Below, piece after piece: positions 1-8,441 of a stretch of 35,184 nucleotides of DNA (the stretch's first letter is position 1; each line of letters opens with the position of its first letter). The position numbers were made by a program, and so were the translations under genes. The stretch covers positions 1 to 35,184 of the forward strand of contig NZ_DASUCC010000100.1 in assembly GCF_035762905.1 (NCBI RefSeq), in the 5' to 3' direction. The notes under the pieces are model-generated. The model was not told the origin of the DNA. It worked only from the letters and a program-made list of their open reading frames with translations, and ran no database searches. Origin of the DNA: DASYTH01 sp035762905 (GTDB taxonomy: Bacteria > Actinomycetota > Actinomycetes > Mycobacteriales > Pseudonocardiaceae).

Positions 1-143
1 ACCCCACCGGAAAGGGCCGTGGGCGCTGGACCATGCGCTGGAAAGCCGCCCTCAACGCCTTCGACCTCGCCTTCGACGGACGCCTGTCCACCGGACGAAA
101 CTAACAACAAGATCCAGTTACACCGTTAAATTGACAGCCCCCC
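1..143 (+). mobile_element. Right end of an IS256-family (mutator-type) insertion sequence, cut by the window edge
   Basis: The left edge holds the last codons of a transposase, followed about 10 bases after its stop by a terminus that reads GATCCAGTTACACCGTT and ends near TTGACAGCCCC. Actinobacterial IS256-type elements commonly end in a similar ACACCGTT...TGACA sequence. The left end lies outside the window, so target duplications cannot be checked and the exact outer base (about 143) is approximate. The neighbouring regulator gene is not interrupted. Confidence 0.65.
3..104 (+). CDS. IS256-family transposase, C-terminal fragment (5' end outside window)
   Basis: The frame open from the window edge encodes about 33 residues containing GRGRWTMRWKAALNAFDLAF and stopping at TAA. 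The pattern W-[TM]-x-RWK-x-ALN-x-F is the usual C-terminus of mutator-type (IS256) DDE transposases, which catalyse cut-and-paste or copy-out transposition. Only the tail is visible, so whether the full gene is intact is unknown. The IS right terminus follows directly after the stop codon, which supports the assignment. Confidence 0.65.
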   Translation, partial: PTGKGRGRWTMRWKAALNAFDLAFDGRLSTGRN

Positions 144-221
144 GACACCCACTGGCGCGCCTGAGAACGACGCGCATGAGAACAACGCCGACCTGTGCCC
201 AACCTCGCAGTGGGGGTGGGG

Positions 222-3200
222 TTAGGAGGCGTTGGGGAGCGTGGGGTGGGTGCGGGTGCCGGCGACGAGGGTGAGGGCGCGGGTGTGCCAGGCGGCGGCG
301 CCTTGCTCTTCGAACAGGCGCGCGGCGGCGAGTAGATGGGCGGCCGCGCCGGCGGTTTCGCCGCGGGCGAGGGCGATTTCGCCGAGGGAGTAGCGGGATT
401 TGGCTTCGATGAGGCGCTCGCCGAGGCGGCGGGCCAGCTCCAGGGCGTGCACGAGGGTGGTTTCGGCGTTGTCCAGGCGGGATTCGCGGTGCCGGAGGAT
501 GCCGAGACCGTAGAGGGCGTAGACCTCGCCGATGCGGTCACCGGTGTCGCGCACGATGCGCAGGACCCGGTGCAGGGCTTGCCGGGCCAGGTCGATCTGG
601 TCCGTGGCAAGGTAAAGCTCGGCGAAGCGGTGCACGACCTGAGCCTCGACCCGAAGGCATCCGGTCTCCCGGCAGATCACCAGTGCCTCGTCGAGGAGGC
701 GTTCGGCGGTGGCGGTGTCGCCCTCGTCGAGCCGGGATCTGGCCGTGCTGCGCAGGATGTGCGCCTCGCCGATGCGGTCGCCCACCTCGCGCATGATGTC
801 CAGCGACTCGGTGTACTTGGCCCGCATCGCGCCGATGTCCCCGCGCAGGCCGTCCAGATGCGCGGCGTTGCGCAGCACCAGGGCGCAGCCGTGCCGGACG
901 CCCTCGGCGCGGAAGATCTCCAGCGCGCCCGCGAAGCACTCAGCGGCGTCGGCCACCCGGGTCTGGAACATGTGCAGGGTGCCCAGCGAGTACAGCGCCG
1001 CGGCCATCCCGATCCGGTTGCCGGCCCGCCGCACGGTGTCCAGCGCGAGCTGCGCGCACTCCAGCCAGTCGTCGAAGTAGCCCTTGGACTCGAACAGGGT
1101 CACCGAGGTGAGCGCGAGATCCCAGCACAGTTCGTCCAGCCCGGCCTCGGCGGCCTGCCGAACGGCGGCGACCAGCGCCCGGCGCTCGCCCTCCCACCAG
1201 TCCGCCGACCCGGCGCCGGCAGCGGTTTCGGCGACGGCCGCGAGCGCCGGCCGCCAGCGGGTCGCGCCGCCGTGCAGGATCGTGAAGTCCCCGCCGTACT
1301 CCCGGCGGTGCGCCTCCTCGGCCAGCGCCAGCCAGCCGCCGAGCACCCGGCGCAACGCGGCGACGCGCGCCGCCTCCGGCTCGCCCTCGTGCAGCTTTTC
1401 CGCTGCGTAGACCCGGATCAGGTCGTGCAGCCGGTACCTCGGCGCCGCGTCCGGAAACTGCACGACGTCCACGAGCTGCGCGTCCACCAGGCTCTCCAGC
1501 ACCTCCTCGGCCGCCGCGGGCGTGGTGTCCAGCAGCGCGGCCGCGGTCCAGGCCGGGAAGTCGGGGGCCCGCATCAGCGCGCAGCGGCGCAGCAGCCGCC
1601 GCGCCGGCTCGCTGAGCAGCCGGTGCGTGAGGCCGATGTTGGACCGCAACTCCAGTCCGTGGTGGGCGAACTCGTCGAGTCGCCGGGCCTCGTCGCGCAG
1701 CCGGTGCACCAGCCCGGTCGGGCGCCAGTGCGGCCGGGACGCCAACCGGGCACCGGCGATCCGCAGCGCCAGCGGCAATCCGCCGCACAGCTCGGCCAGC
1801 TCGACGACCGCCGGCCGCTCGGCCGCCACCCGCTCCGCGCCGACGATCCGGGTCAGCAGCTCGACCGACTGCTCGGCATCGAGCACGTCCACGTCGATCC
1901 GGTGCGCGCCGGGCAGCCCGCTCAGCCGCGCCCGGCTGGTGGCGATCACCGCGCAGGACGGGCTGCCCGGCATCAGCGGCGCCACCTGCGCCTCGCTGGA
2001 CACGTCGTCGAGCACCAGCAGCAACCGCTTGCCGGACAACAGACTCCGGTACAGCTCGCCGCGTTCCTCGACATCGTCCGGCACCGCCGTGCCGGCCACG
2101 CCGAGCGCGCGCAGGAACCGGGCGAGCAGCTTGGCCGTGTGGTCGTCGTCGCCGCGCGCCCCGAGATCGGCGTAGAGCTGCCCGTCCGGATAGTGCGCGG
2201 ACAGCTCGTGTGCGGCCCGCGCGGCGAGGCTGGACTTGCCCACCCCGCCCTTGCCGGAGATCGCCACGATCGGCATGCCCCACCGGCTCTCCCGGTCCTC
2301 GCCGAGCACCCGCTTGATCTCCCGCAGCTGCTCGGCCCGGCCGGTGAAGTCGGCGATGCTCGCCGGCAGCTGCTTCGGCACCACGGCGACCTCCGGTCCG
2401 GCGGCCCGCACCACCGGCGCCGCCGCCACCGACGACTCCACCGACGATGTCGCCGGCGCCTCGGGCTCGCCACGCAGGATCGCCTGTTCCAGCTCGCGCA
2501 GCTCCGGACCCGGGTCGACGCCGACCTCCTCGACCAGCACGGCCCGCGCCCGCCGCCCGGCCTCGAGCGCCTCGGCCTGCCGGCCGGTCCGGTACAGCGC
2601 CAGCATCAGGAACCCGTGCAGCCGCTCGCGCAGCGGGTGCTCGGCGACCAGCTCCTGCAGCTCGCCAACCAGCTCACGCTGCCGGCCGAGGGCGAGGTCG
2701 AGCTGGATCCGCTCCTCGATCGCCGCCAGCCGCCGCTCGGCAAGCGCGGTCGCGGCCCGCGCGACGACGTCGCCGGACACGCCGGACAGCGCGGTTCCGC
2801 TCCACAGCGCCAAAGCGCGGCGCAGCGTGGCCGCAGCCTGCTCCGTGCGGCCGGCGCCGGAGTGCTCCCGGGCCGCGGCCAGCCAGGCATCGAACTCCAG
2901 GGTGTCCAGCGCGGCCGGGTCCAGCCGCAGCAGGTATCCGGGCGGGCGGGTGCTGATCGCGCCGGGCTGCCCGCCGTCGGAGAACACCTTGCGCAGCGCG
3001 GAGATGCAGATCTGGATCTGGCTGCGCGCGGTGGTCGGCGGGCCGGTTCCCCACACCGCGTCGACCAGCACGTCCACCGGAACCACCCGGTTGGCGTTCA
3101 ACCCGAGCACGGCGAGCACGATCCGCTGCCGGGGCCCGCCGAGGTCCAGCGACCGGTCTCCGGAGACGAGCTCCAGCGGACCGAGCAGCCTGAGTCTCAT
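222..3200 (-). CDS. AfsR-like SARP transcriptional regulator with NB-ARC ATPase and TPR domains (copy 1)
   Basis: The 992-residue protein starts MRLRLLGPLELV, the usual start of SARP winged-helix DNA-binding domains (about residues 1-95). A bacterial transcriptional activation domain follows (about 100-245, with the RERLHGFLMLALYRTGRQAEAL signature split by family-typical variation). Next is an NB-ARC ATPase with Walker A GKGGVGKSS (316-324) and Walker B LLLVLDDV (393-400). TPR repeats fill roughly 690-970. AfsR-type proteins of this layout bind direct repeats and activate transcription, with ATPase and TPR parts sensing an unknown input. Start: AGAGGGG lies 6 nt before the ATG. It is a clear paralog of the regulator at 3572-6679. 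A divergent secreted-peptide gene and 11-bp phased repeats lie upstream, so autoregulation or peptide control is plausible but inferred. Confidence 0.93.
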   Translation of the reverse strand: MRLRLLGPLELVSGDRSLDLGGPRQRIVLAVLGLNANRVVPVDVLVDAVWGTGPPTTARSQIQICISALRKVFSDGGQPGAISTRPPGYLLRLDPAALDTLEFDAWLAAAREHSGAGRTEQAAATLRRALALWSGTALSGVSGDVVARAATALAERRLAAIEERIQLDLALGRQRELVGELQELVAEHPLRERLHGFLMLALYRTGRQAEALEAGRRARAVLVEEVGVDPGPELRELEQAILRGEPEAPATSSVESSVAAAPVVRAAGPEVAVVPKQLPASIADFTGRAEQLREIKRVLGEDRESRWGMPIVAISGKGGVGKSSLAARAAHELSAHYPDGQLYADLGARGDDDHTAKLLARFLRALGVAGTAVPDDVEERGELYRSLLSGKRLLLVLDDVSSEAQVAPLMPGSPSCAVIATSRARLSGLPGAHRIDVDVLDAEQSVELLTRIVGAERVAAERPAVVELAELCGGLPLALRIAGARLASRPHWRPTGLVHRLRDEARRLDEFAHHGLELRSNIGLTHRLLSEPARRLLRRCALMRAPDFPAWTAAALLDTTPAAAEEVLESLVDAQLVDVVQFPDAAPRYRLHDLIRVYAAEKLHEGEPEAARVAALRRVLGGWLALAEEAHRREYGGDFTILHGGATRWRPALAAVAETAAGAGSADWWEGERRALVAAVRQAAEAGLDELCWDLALTSVTLFESKGYFDDWLECAQLALDTVRRAGNRIGMAAALYSLGTLHMFQTRVADAAECFAGALEIFRAEGVRHGCALVLRNAAHLDGLRGDIGAMRAKYTESLDIMREVGDRIGEAHILRSTARSRLDEGDTATAERLLDEALVICRETGCLRVEAQVVHRFAELYLATDQIDLARQALHRVLRIVRDTGDRIGEVYALYGLGILRHRESRLDNAETTLVHALELARRLGERLIEAKSRYSLGEIALARGETAGAAAHLLAAARLFEEQGAAAWHTRALTLVAGTRTHPTLPNAS

Positions 3201-3384
3201 GCCGATCCCCTCTGGTCTTCGTCATGGTGTGCGCTCCGGCTTCCCGTTCGCTTCCGGTGCGCTTCCGGCGCGATCGGCTAGTACCGAACCGATAGGAAAC
3301 GAATCGGCGGCTCGGCTAGCTTGACTTTCGTCCCAGAACGAAGGAGTTCCGGCGGCAAGCCGGGCGCCGCACCTGGAGGGACGC
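3201..3384. promoter_or_regulatory. Divergent promoter region between SARP copy 1 and the secreted peptide gene, with 11-bp phased direct repeats
   Basis: Three related 9-mers begin at 3238 (GGCTTCCCG), 3249 (CGCTTCCGG) and 3260 (CGCTTCCGG), each exactly 11 bp after the previous one. SARP activators classically bind direct repeats spaced one helical turn apart and placed about 8-10 bp upstream of a -10 element. A candidate -10 for the plus strand, TAGTAC, sits at 3279-3284, 10 nt after the last repeat. The plus-strand gene has ribosome binding site GGAGGG at 3375-3380. Binding by the neighbouring regulators is inferred. Confidence 0.5.
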
Positions 3385-3567
3385 ATGACCACGACTCGCA
3401 CGCTCGCCGGCCCCGTTCTCGGCGTACTCGCCGGCGCGATCGGGCTGCTGATCACGGTTTCGCCCGGAACCGCCGCCGCCGACGACTCGCCGTGGGACGC
3501 CCCGCCGTGCTGCCCGCTGACGCAGACCGACCCGCCGTTCGATCAGGACGACTCGCCGTGGGACTGA
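3385..3567 (+). CDS. Small secreted peptide with duplicated DDSPWD motif
   Basis: A 60-residue product begins MTTTRTLAG, has a hydrophobic core (about 8-25) and a likely signal-peptidase site after GTAAA near residue 32. The mature part is about 28 residues, acidic, opens and closes with DDSPWD, and carries PPCCPLTQTDPPFDQ between. The 18-nt sequence encoding the motif (GACGACTCGCCGTGGGAC) is repeated exactly at 3481-3498 and 3547-3564. GGAGGG lies 4 nt before the ATG. The gene diverges from SARP copy 1 and converges on SARP copy 2, ending 4 nt short of that gene's stop. A small protein beside an afsR-like gene recalls the S. coelicolor afsR/afsS pair, but afsS is not secreted and lacks this motif, so homology is not claimed. 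Function unknown; signal, ligand or processed peptide are options. Confidence 0.72.
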   Translation: MTTTRTLAGPVLGVLAGAIGLLITVSPGTAAADDSPWDAPPCCPLTQTDPPFDQDDSPWD

Positions 3568-3571
3568 CCGG

Positions 3572-6500
3572 TCAACCCGATGCGAGGTCCGCGCCGAAGC
3601 CGGCGATCCCGCCGAGCGGCGCGGACCTCGCATCGTTGATCTGGTCCAGCAACCGGGTCGCCTCCCGGCCCTCCACCCGGCACAGCATCTCCGCGGCCCG
3701 GTCCAGGTCGCGGCCGGCCGCGGCGCTGTCGCCGCGGCCCTCGTGCACCTCGGCAAGCAGGATCAGCGCCTTGGCGTTCCACAGCGTGGCCCCGACCTCG
3801 CCGAACAGCGTGCTGGCCTGGACCAGGTGCGCGGCCGCGGCCGGATAGTTCCCGCGGGCCAACTGGATTCCGCCGAGCACGTGGCAGGCCTGCCCCTCGA
3901 TCACCCGCTCGCCGACCTGGCGGGCCAGCGACAGCGCGTGCACCATGGTCGTCTCGGCACTGTCCAACTTGCCTTCCTGGCGCCGGATCAGGCCCAGCCC
4001 GTAGAGCGCGTGCGCCTCGCCGATCCGGTCGCCGATGTCCCGCACGATGAGCAGCACCCGGTGCAGGTCCTGCCGGGCCAGCGCGAGCTGCCCGGTGACC
4101 AGGTGCAATTCGGCGAACCGGTTGAGCACCTGGGCCTCGCCGCGCAGATAGTCCGCACCCTCGCACAGGCTCAGCGCGTCCTCCAGCATCGACCGGGCCA
4201 GTTCGGTGTCGCCCTCGTCGATCCAGAACTTGGCCAGGCTGCGCAGGATGTGCGCCTCGCCGATCGGATCGCCGACCGCGCGCAGCTTGGTCAGCGCCTC
4301 GTCGTACCTGGCCAGCATCATCGGGAAGTCGCCGCGCAGCCGGTGCACGGACGCGGCGTTGCGCAGCACCAGCGCGCAGCCGTGCGTGCTTTCCTCGGCC
4401 TGGAACAGCTCCAGCGCCTCGGTCAGGCAGCGTTCCGCGTCGGGCAGCCGTTTCTGGTACATGTGCAGGGTTCCGAGCGAGTACAGCGCGGCCGCCTGGC
4501 CGAACCGGTTGCCCAGCCTGCGGGTCACGTCGTGGGCCAGCAGCGCGGTCTCCCGCCAGTCGTCGAAGTAACCCTTGACCTCGAACAGGCTGACCGACAG
4601 CAGGGCCAGGTTCCAGCACAGCTCGTCCAGGTCGGCCGCGGCCGCCGCGCGGACGGCGGCGACCAGCGCGCCGCGTTCGGCCTGCCACCACTGGATCGGG
4701 TCGTCGGCCGGGTCGCCGTCGATCCGGCCGACCGGCCACCGCGGCGCGCGGCCGCGCAGCACGGTGAAGTCCCCGCCGTACTCGCTGCGGTGCGCGGTCT
4801 CGGCCAGGGCGAGCCAGGCGCCGAGCACCCGCTCCAGCGCGGCCCGGCGGTCCGCGGCGGTGTCGGTCTCGACCAGCCGCTCGTGCGCGTAGATCTGGAC
4901 CAGGTCGTGGAAGCGGTACCGGATCCGTTCGCCGGGGTGCTCCAGCATGTCCAGCACGTGCGCGTCGACCAGGTCGGCAAGCGCCTCGTCGGCCTCGGCC
5001 GGATCGGTGTCGAGCAGCGCGGCCGCCGTCCAGCCGGGGAAGTCCGGCGCCGGAACCAGGGCGAACAACCGGAACAGCCGGCGCGCCGGGCCGGACAGGC
5101 TGCGGTAGGTCAGGCCGATGCTGGAGCGCAGCTCGAGGCCGCGGTGGGCGAGCTCGTCGAGCCTGCGCGCCTCGTCGGTGAGCCTGCGGACCAGGCCGGC
5201 GATCCGCCAGCGCGGCCGGGAGGCCAGCCGGCCGCCGGCGATCCGCAGCGCCAGCGGCAACCCGCCGCACAGGTCGACCAGCTCGGTGACCGCGCCCCGC
5301 TCGGCGAGCACCCGGTCCCGGCCGACGATCCGGGCCAGCAGCTCGATCGCCGGCTCGGCGTCGAACGGGTCCACGTCCACCCAGTGCGCGCCGGGCAGGC
5401 CGGTCAGCCGCGCCCGGCTGGTGACCAGCACCGGGCAGGTCGCGGTGCCGGGCAGCAGCGGCAGCACCTGCTCCTCGCTGGTGACACCGTCCAGCAGCAC
5501 CAGCAACCGCTTGCCGGCCAGCAGGCTGCGGTACAGCTCGGCCCGCTCCTGGGTGTCCTCCGGCACGGCCGGGCCGGCAACGCCAAGCGCGCGCAGGAAC
5601 CGGGCGAGCAGCTCGGCGCTGCGGTCGGTGCCGCCCTCGCCGCGCAGGTCGGCGTAGAGGTGCCCGTCCGGAAAGGACCGGCCGAGCTCGTGCGCCACGT
5701 GCAGCGCCAGGGTGGACTTGCCCACCCCGCCCCGGCCGGACACGGCCACCAGGCGCACGGCGTGCGGCGCGACCGTGCCGCCCGGCCCGTCCGACAGCAG
5801 CCGCTTGATCTCGGCGATCTGCCGCTCCCGCCCGACGAAGTCGGCGGTGCTGCCGGGCAGCTGACGGGGTGTCACCGCCGGCTCCGACCCGTCCGGGCCG
5901 GCCGGCGGCGACCCGACGGCCTCGGCCCGCAGGTCGAGCGCCGGGTCCCGGTTGAGGATGGCGGTGGTCAGGTCGCGCAGCTCGGGTCCGGGTTCGACCC
6001 CCACCTCGTCGATCAGCGTTGCCCGGGCCCGGCGCGCCACGTCCAGCGCCTCGGCCTGCCGCCCGGACCGGTACAGCGCGAGCATCAGGAAGCCGTAGAG
6101 CCGCTCACGCAGCGGCTGCTCGTCCACCAGCGCGGCCAGTTCGCCGCACACCTCCTGGTGCCGGCCCATCGCGAGGTCCAGCCGGACCCGCTCCTCGATG
6201 GCCGCGAGCCGGGCGTCCTCGAGCAGCGCGGCGCCGCGTTGGACCAGCGAGCTGGGCACGCCGTCAAGGGCCGGGCCGCGCCACAGGGCCAGCGCCGCGC
6301 GCAGGGTGTCGGCGGCCTGCGCGATCCGCCCGCCGAGCACATGTTCGCGGGCCGCCGCGACCAGGCCGGTGAACTCCTCGCTGTCCAGGTCGCCCGGTGG
6401 GATGTCGAGCAGATATCCGGGCGGACAGGTCCGGATCTCGCCCGGTTGAGCCGCGTCCCCGAACAGCCGGCGCAGTCCGGAGATGCATTTCTGGATTTGC

Positions 6501-6679
6501 CCGCGCGCGGAGGTCGGCGGCGAACTGTCCCACACGGCGTCAACCAGATGGTCCATCGAGGTCACCCGGTTGGCCTTCAGCGCGAGCGCGGCCAGCACTG
6601 TCCGTTCCTTCGGCCCGCCGATACGCAGCGACCGGTTGCCCACCACGAGGTCCAGCGGGCCAAGCACGCGTAACCCCAT
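3572..6679 (-). CDS. AfsR-like SARP transcriptional regulator with NB-ARC ATPase and TPR domains (copy 2)
   Basis: About 1035 residues starting MGLRVLGPLDLVVGNRS. Domains match copy 1 in order: SARP winged helix (1-95), bacterial transcriptional activation domain (about 100-245), NB-ARC with Walker A GRGGVGKST (315-323), and C-terminal TPRs (about 690-1000). Long blocks are near-identical to copy 1, for example GFLMLALYR-GRQAEAL and LRKV/LRRLFGD regions, so the two arose by duplication and then diverged. The C-terminus is about 40 residues longer than copy 1. A TTG two codons upstream would also be in frame, but GGGGG lies 7 nt before this ATG and only 1 nt before the TTG, so the ATG is preferred. 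The role is presumably activation of a nearby or remote pathway; the target is not identifiable here. Confidence 0.92.
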   Translation of the reverse strand: MGLRVLGPLDLVVGNRSLRIGGPKERTVLAALALKANRVTSMDHLVDAVWDSSPPTSARGQIQKCISGLRRLFGDAAQPGEIRTCPPGYLLDIPPGDLDSEEFTGLVAAAREHVLGGRIAQAADTLRAALALWRGPALDGVPSSLVQRGAALLEDARLAAIEERVRLDLAMGRHQEVCGELAALVDEQPLRERLYGFLMLALYRSGRQAEALDVARRARATLIDEVGVEPGPELRDLTTAILNRDPALDLRAEAVGSPPAGPDGSEPAVTPRQLPGSTADFVGRERQIAEIKRLLSDGPGGTVAPHAVRLVAVSGRGGVGKSTLALHVAHELGRSFPDGHLYADLRGEGGTDRSAELLARFLRALGVAGPAVPEDTQERAELYRSLLAGKRLLVLLDGVTSEEQVLPLLPGTATCPVLVTSRARLTGLPGAHWVDVDPFDAEPAIELLARIVGRDRVLAERGAVTELVDLCGGLPLALRIAGGRLASRPRWRIAGLVRRLTDEARRLDELAHRGLELRSSIGLTYRSLSGPARRLFRLFALVPAPDFPGWTAAALLDTDPAEADEALADLVDAHVLDMLEHPGERIRYRFHDLVQIYAHERLVETDTAADRRAALERVLGAWLALAETAHRSEYGGDFTVLRGRAPRWPVGRIDGDPADDPIQWWQAERGALVAAVRAAAAADLDELCWNLALLSVSLFEVKGYFDDWRETALLAHDVTRRLGNRFGQAAALYSLGTLHMYQKRLPDAERCLTEALELFQAEESTHGCALVLRNAASVHRLRGDFPMMLARYDEALTKLRAVGDPIGEAHILRSLAKFWIDEGDTELARSMLEDALSLCEGADYLRGEAQVLNRFAELHLVTGQLALARQDLHRVLLIVRDIGDRIGEAHALYGLGLIRRQEGKLDSAETTMVHALSLARQVGERVIEGQACHVLGGIQLARGNYPAAAAHLVQASTLFGEVGATLWNAKALILLAEVHEGRGDSAAAGRDLDRAAEMLCRVEGREATRLLDQINDARSAPLGGIAGFGADLASG

Positions 6680-6859
6680 TTGCAAACCCCCAAGGCTTGA
6701 TCTCTTTGCATCCTAACCGGAGCGACCGCGCGGAGCCGGTCGTCGCGGGCTACCTAGGTACGCGGCCGTCGACCGTTCCAAGTGGACGATCAGCGGTGCC
6801 GTTCTGCTAGGTTTGTTGTTCAACACGGAATTGCTGCTCAGCAATGTGGGGAGCGCGCG
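6680..6859. promoter_or_regulatory. Divergent intergenic region between SARP copy 2 and the antiporter
   Basis: The 180-bp gap must hold promoters for both directions. Visible structure: an inverted repeat ATTGCT-GCTC-AGCAAT at 6830-6845, directly upstream of the antiporter ribosome binding site (GGGGAG, 6848-6853), which could be an operator or a short 5'-leader hairpin; and CGACCG/CGGTCG arms around 6722-6746. No convincing -35/-10 pair was recognised. Confidence 0.35.
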
Positions 6860-8248
6860 ATGGTGTTGTTTTCCGGCCGGCTCCGGACCGTGACGATCTA
6901 CGTGGTGCTGGCCATTGTTCCGGCCGTACTAGGGGTGGTTATCGCCGCCTGGTGGGCAGATCCGGGCACCCCGCACCAGACGCCGACGACCCCGTCCGGC
7001 GAGATTCCGGGGGCCGGGCGGCTGCTGTTCGCGGTCGCCGTCGTGTCGCTGGCGACGGTGGCCGGCGGGCTGCTGGCCAGGCTGGTGCGGCAACCGGTCG
7101 TGGTCGGGCAGATGGTCGTGGGCATCGTGCTCGGACCGTCGGTGCTCGGCGCGCTGGCTCCCGGCGTGGAATCCTGGCTGTTTCCCGAGGGCACCGCGTC
7201 GATTCTGGTGCTGCTCGGCGGAATGGGCGCGATCTTCTTTATTTTCCTTGTGGGGCTGGACTTCTCGGTAGCCGAGTTGCGCCGCTCGGCGCCGTCGATC
7301 GTCGCGGTCGGGCACGGCGCGACGGCCATTCCGTTCCTCGCCGGCTCGGTGCTGGCCATCGTGCTCGCCGGCTTCGGGGAACTGCCCGAGGGCGGCGTCG
7401 CGGTCAACCTGTTCCTGGCCGTGGCGATGAGCGTGACGGCGCTGCCGGTGCTGGCCGCGATCCTGCGGGAGCGCGGGCTGGACCAGACCCGGGTGGGCAC
7501 GCTGGGCATCGGGGCGTCCGTGGTGGGCAACGCCACCGGGTGGGCGATGCTGGCCGTGACGCTGGCCATCGCGACCAGCACCTCGACCGTCGGAGCGGTG
7601 GTGGCCGGCGGTCTCGTGGTCCTGTTCGGGCTGTTCATGTGGTACTTCGCCCGGCCGGCGCTGGCCGCGTTGGACCGGCGCGGAACGGTCGGACCGGCGC
7701 TGCCGGCGCTGGCCCTGTCCGTCCTGCTGCTGGCCGCGTTCACCACCGACTCGCTTGGCGTGGACGCGGTGGTCGGCGCCTTCCTCGCCGGGCTGATCCT
7801 GCCCCGGTCGGCGGGTTTTCGAATGGTGAACTCCAAAATCGAGGGCCTCACCGAATGGCTGCTGCTGCCGATGTTCTTCGTCGCGAGCGGACTGCAGACC
7901 GAGATCGGAACCCTGGGATCGGCCCGGGACTTCCTGCTGTGCCTGCTGATCCTCATCGTCGCGGTGGGCAGCAAGGTCCTCGGCACCATTCTGATCGCCC
8001 GCGGTGTCGGCATCGGTTGGCTGTCCACGGCCATGCTCGCGGCCATGATGAACTGCCGGGGAATCACCGAGCTGATCGTGTTGAACGTCGGTTTGCACGC
8101 CGGCCTGCTGGATCGGAAACTTTTTACAATTCTGACCATCATGGCGATCGTGACCACGATCATGACCGCGCCCGCACTCGATCTCATCGCCCGGGCGGAG
8201 CGGCGCCGCGCGGCTCAATCGACGGCCGCGCAGACCTCCGATCTATAG
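6860..8248 (+). CDS. Cation/proton antiporter of the CPA2 (KefB/NapA-like) family
   Basis: The 462-residue product is strongly hydrophobic with about 12 membrane segments. A signature segment reads FIFLVGLDFSVAELRR, and the later segment DAVVGAFLAGLILPR matches the conserved core helix of monovalent cation:proton antiporter-2 proteins, which exchange Na+ or K+ for H+ across the cytoplasmic membrane. No KTN/TrkA-N nucleotide-binding domain follows, so it is the short form. A GTG 26 codons upstream is also in frame, but the intervening residues are charged and unlike the family, while GGGGAG lies 6 nt before this ATG. The gene is divergent from SARP copy 2 and convergent with marR, with a strong hairpin at the 3' side. 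Ion specificity cannot be read from sequence. Confidence 0.88.
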   Translation: MVLFSGRLRTVTIYVVLAIVPAVLGVVIAAWWADPGTPHQTPTTPSGEIPGAGRLLFAVAVVSLATVAGGLLARLVRQPVVVGQMVVGIVLGPSVLGALAPGVESWLFPEGTASILVLLGGMGAIFFIFLVGLDFSVAELRRSAPSIVAVGHGATAIPFLAGSVLAIVLAGFGELPEGGVAVNLFLAVAMSVTALPVLAAILRERGLDQTRVGTLGIGASVVGNATGWAMLAVTLAIATSTSTVGAVVAGGLVVLFGLFMWYFARPALAALDRRGTVGPALPALALSVLLLAAFTTDSLGVDAVVGAFLAGLILPRSAGFRMVNSKIEGLTEWLLLPMFFVASGLQTEIGTLGSARDFLLCLLILIVAVGSKVLGTILIARGVGIGWLSTAMLAAMMNCRGITELIVLNVGLHAGLLDRKLFTILTIMAIVTTIMTAPALDLIARAERRRAAQSTAAQTSDL

Positions 8249-8391
8249 AATTGTCCACCAACAATTTTCCGAATGTCGACATGTGCCGCGGGTCTCACCG
8301 GGATGGCGGATTGGCCGGCCCACCGGGCTTGTGGTTAATATGTTCCCCGTCGAGGCCACCCGGTGATTTGCAGGGGTCACCGGGAAATGGG

Positions 8392-8424
8392 CGGGAGCGG
8401 CACACGCAAACTGTGCCGCTCCCG
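8392..8424. terminator. Hairpin between convergent antiporter and marR genes
   Basis: A perfect 12-bp stem, CGGGAGCGGCAC (8392-8403) and GTGCCGCTCCCG (8413-8424), encloses a 9-nt loop. It lies between two converging genes with no T-run, as is common for actinobacterial terminators, so it could terminate both strands. Confidence 0.7.
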
Positions 8425-8441
8425 TACCCAGTTATCATCCG

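Noticed and set aside
105..221. IS256 element interrupting SARP copy 1
   Set aside because: The regulator reading frame is complete and its stop codon lies about 80 bp beyond the IS terminus.
336..3281. Very long open frame on the plus strand opposite SARP copy 1 (and similar ones at 3743-6673 plus, 21397-24318 minus and 24422-25957 minus)
   Set aside because: Composition is Arg/Gly/Pro/Gln-rich with no domain signature, and each lies antisense to a gene with clear conserved motifs. They are by-products of G/C-rich codon usage.
3572..6685. TTG 6685 as start of SARP copy 2
   Set aside because: It would lie 1 nt after the GGGGG ribosome binding site, whereas ATG 6679 has proper spacing.
6782..6859. 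Longer N-terminus for the antiporter from GTG 6782
   Set aside because: The 26 extra residues are polar and unlike the family, and a good ribosome binding site precedes ATG 6860.
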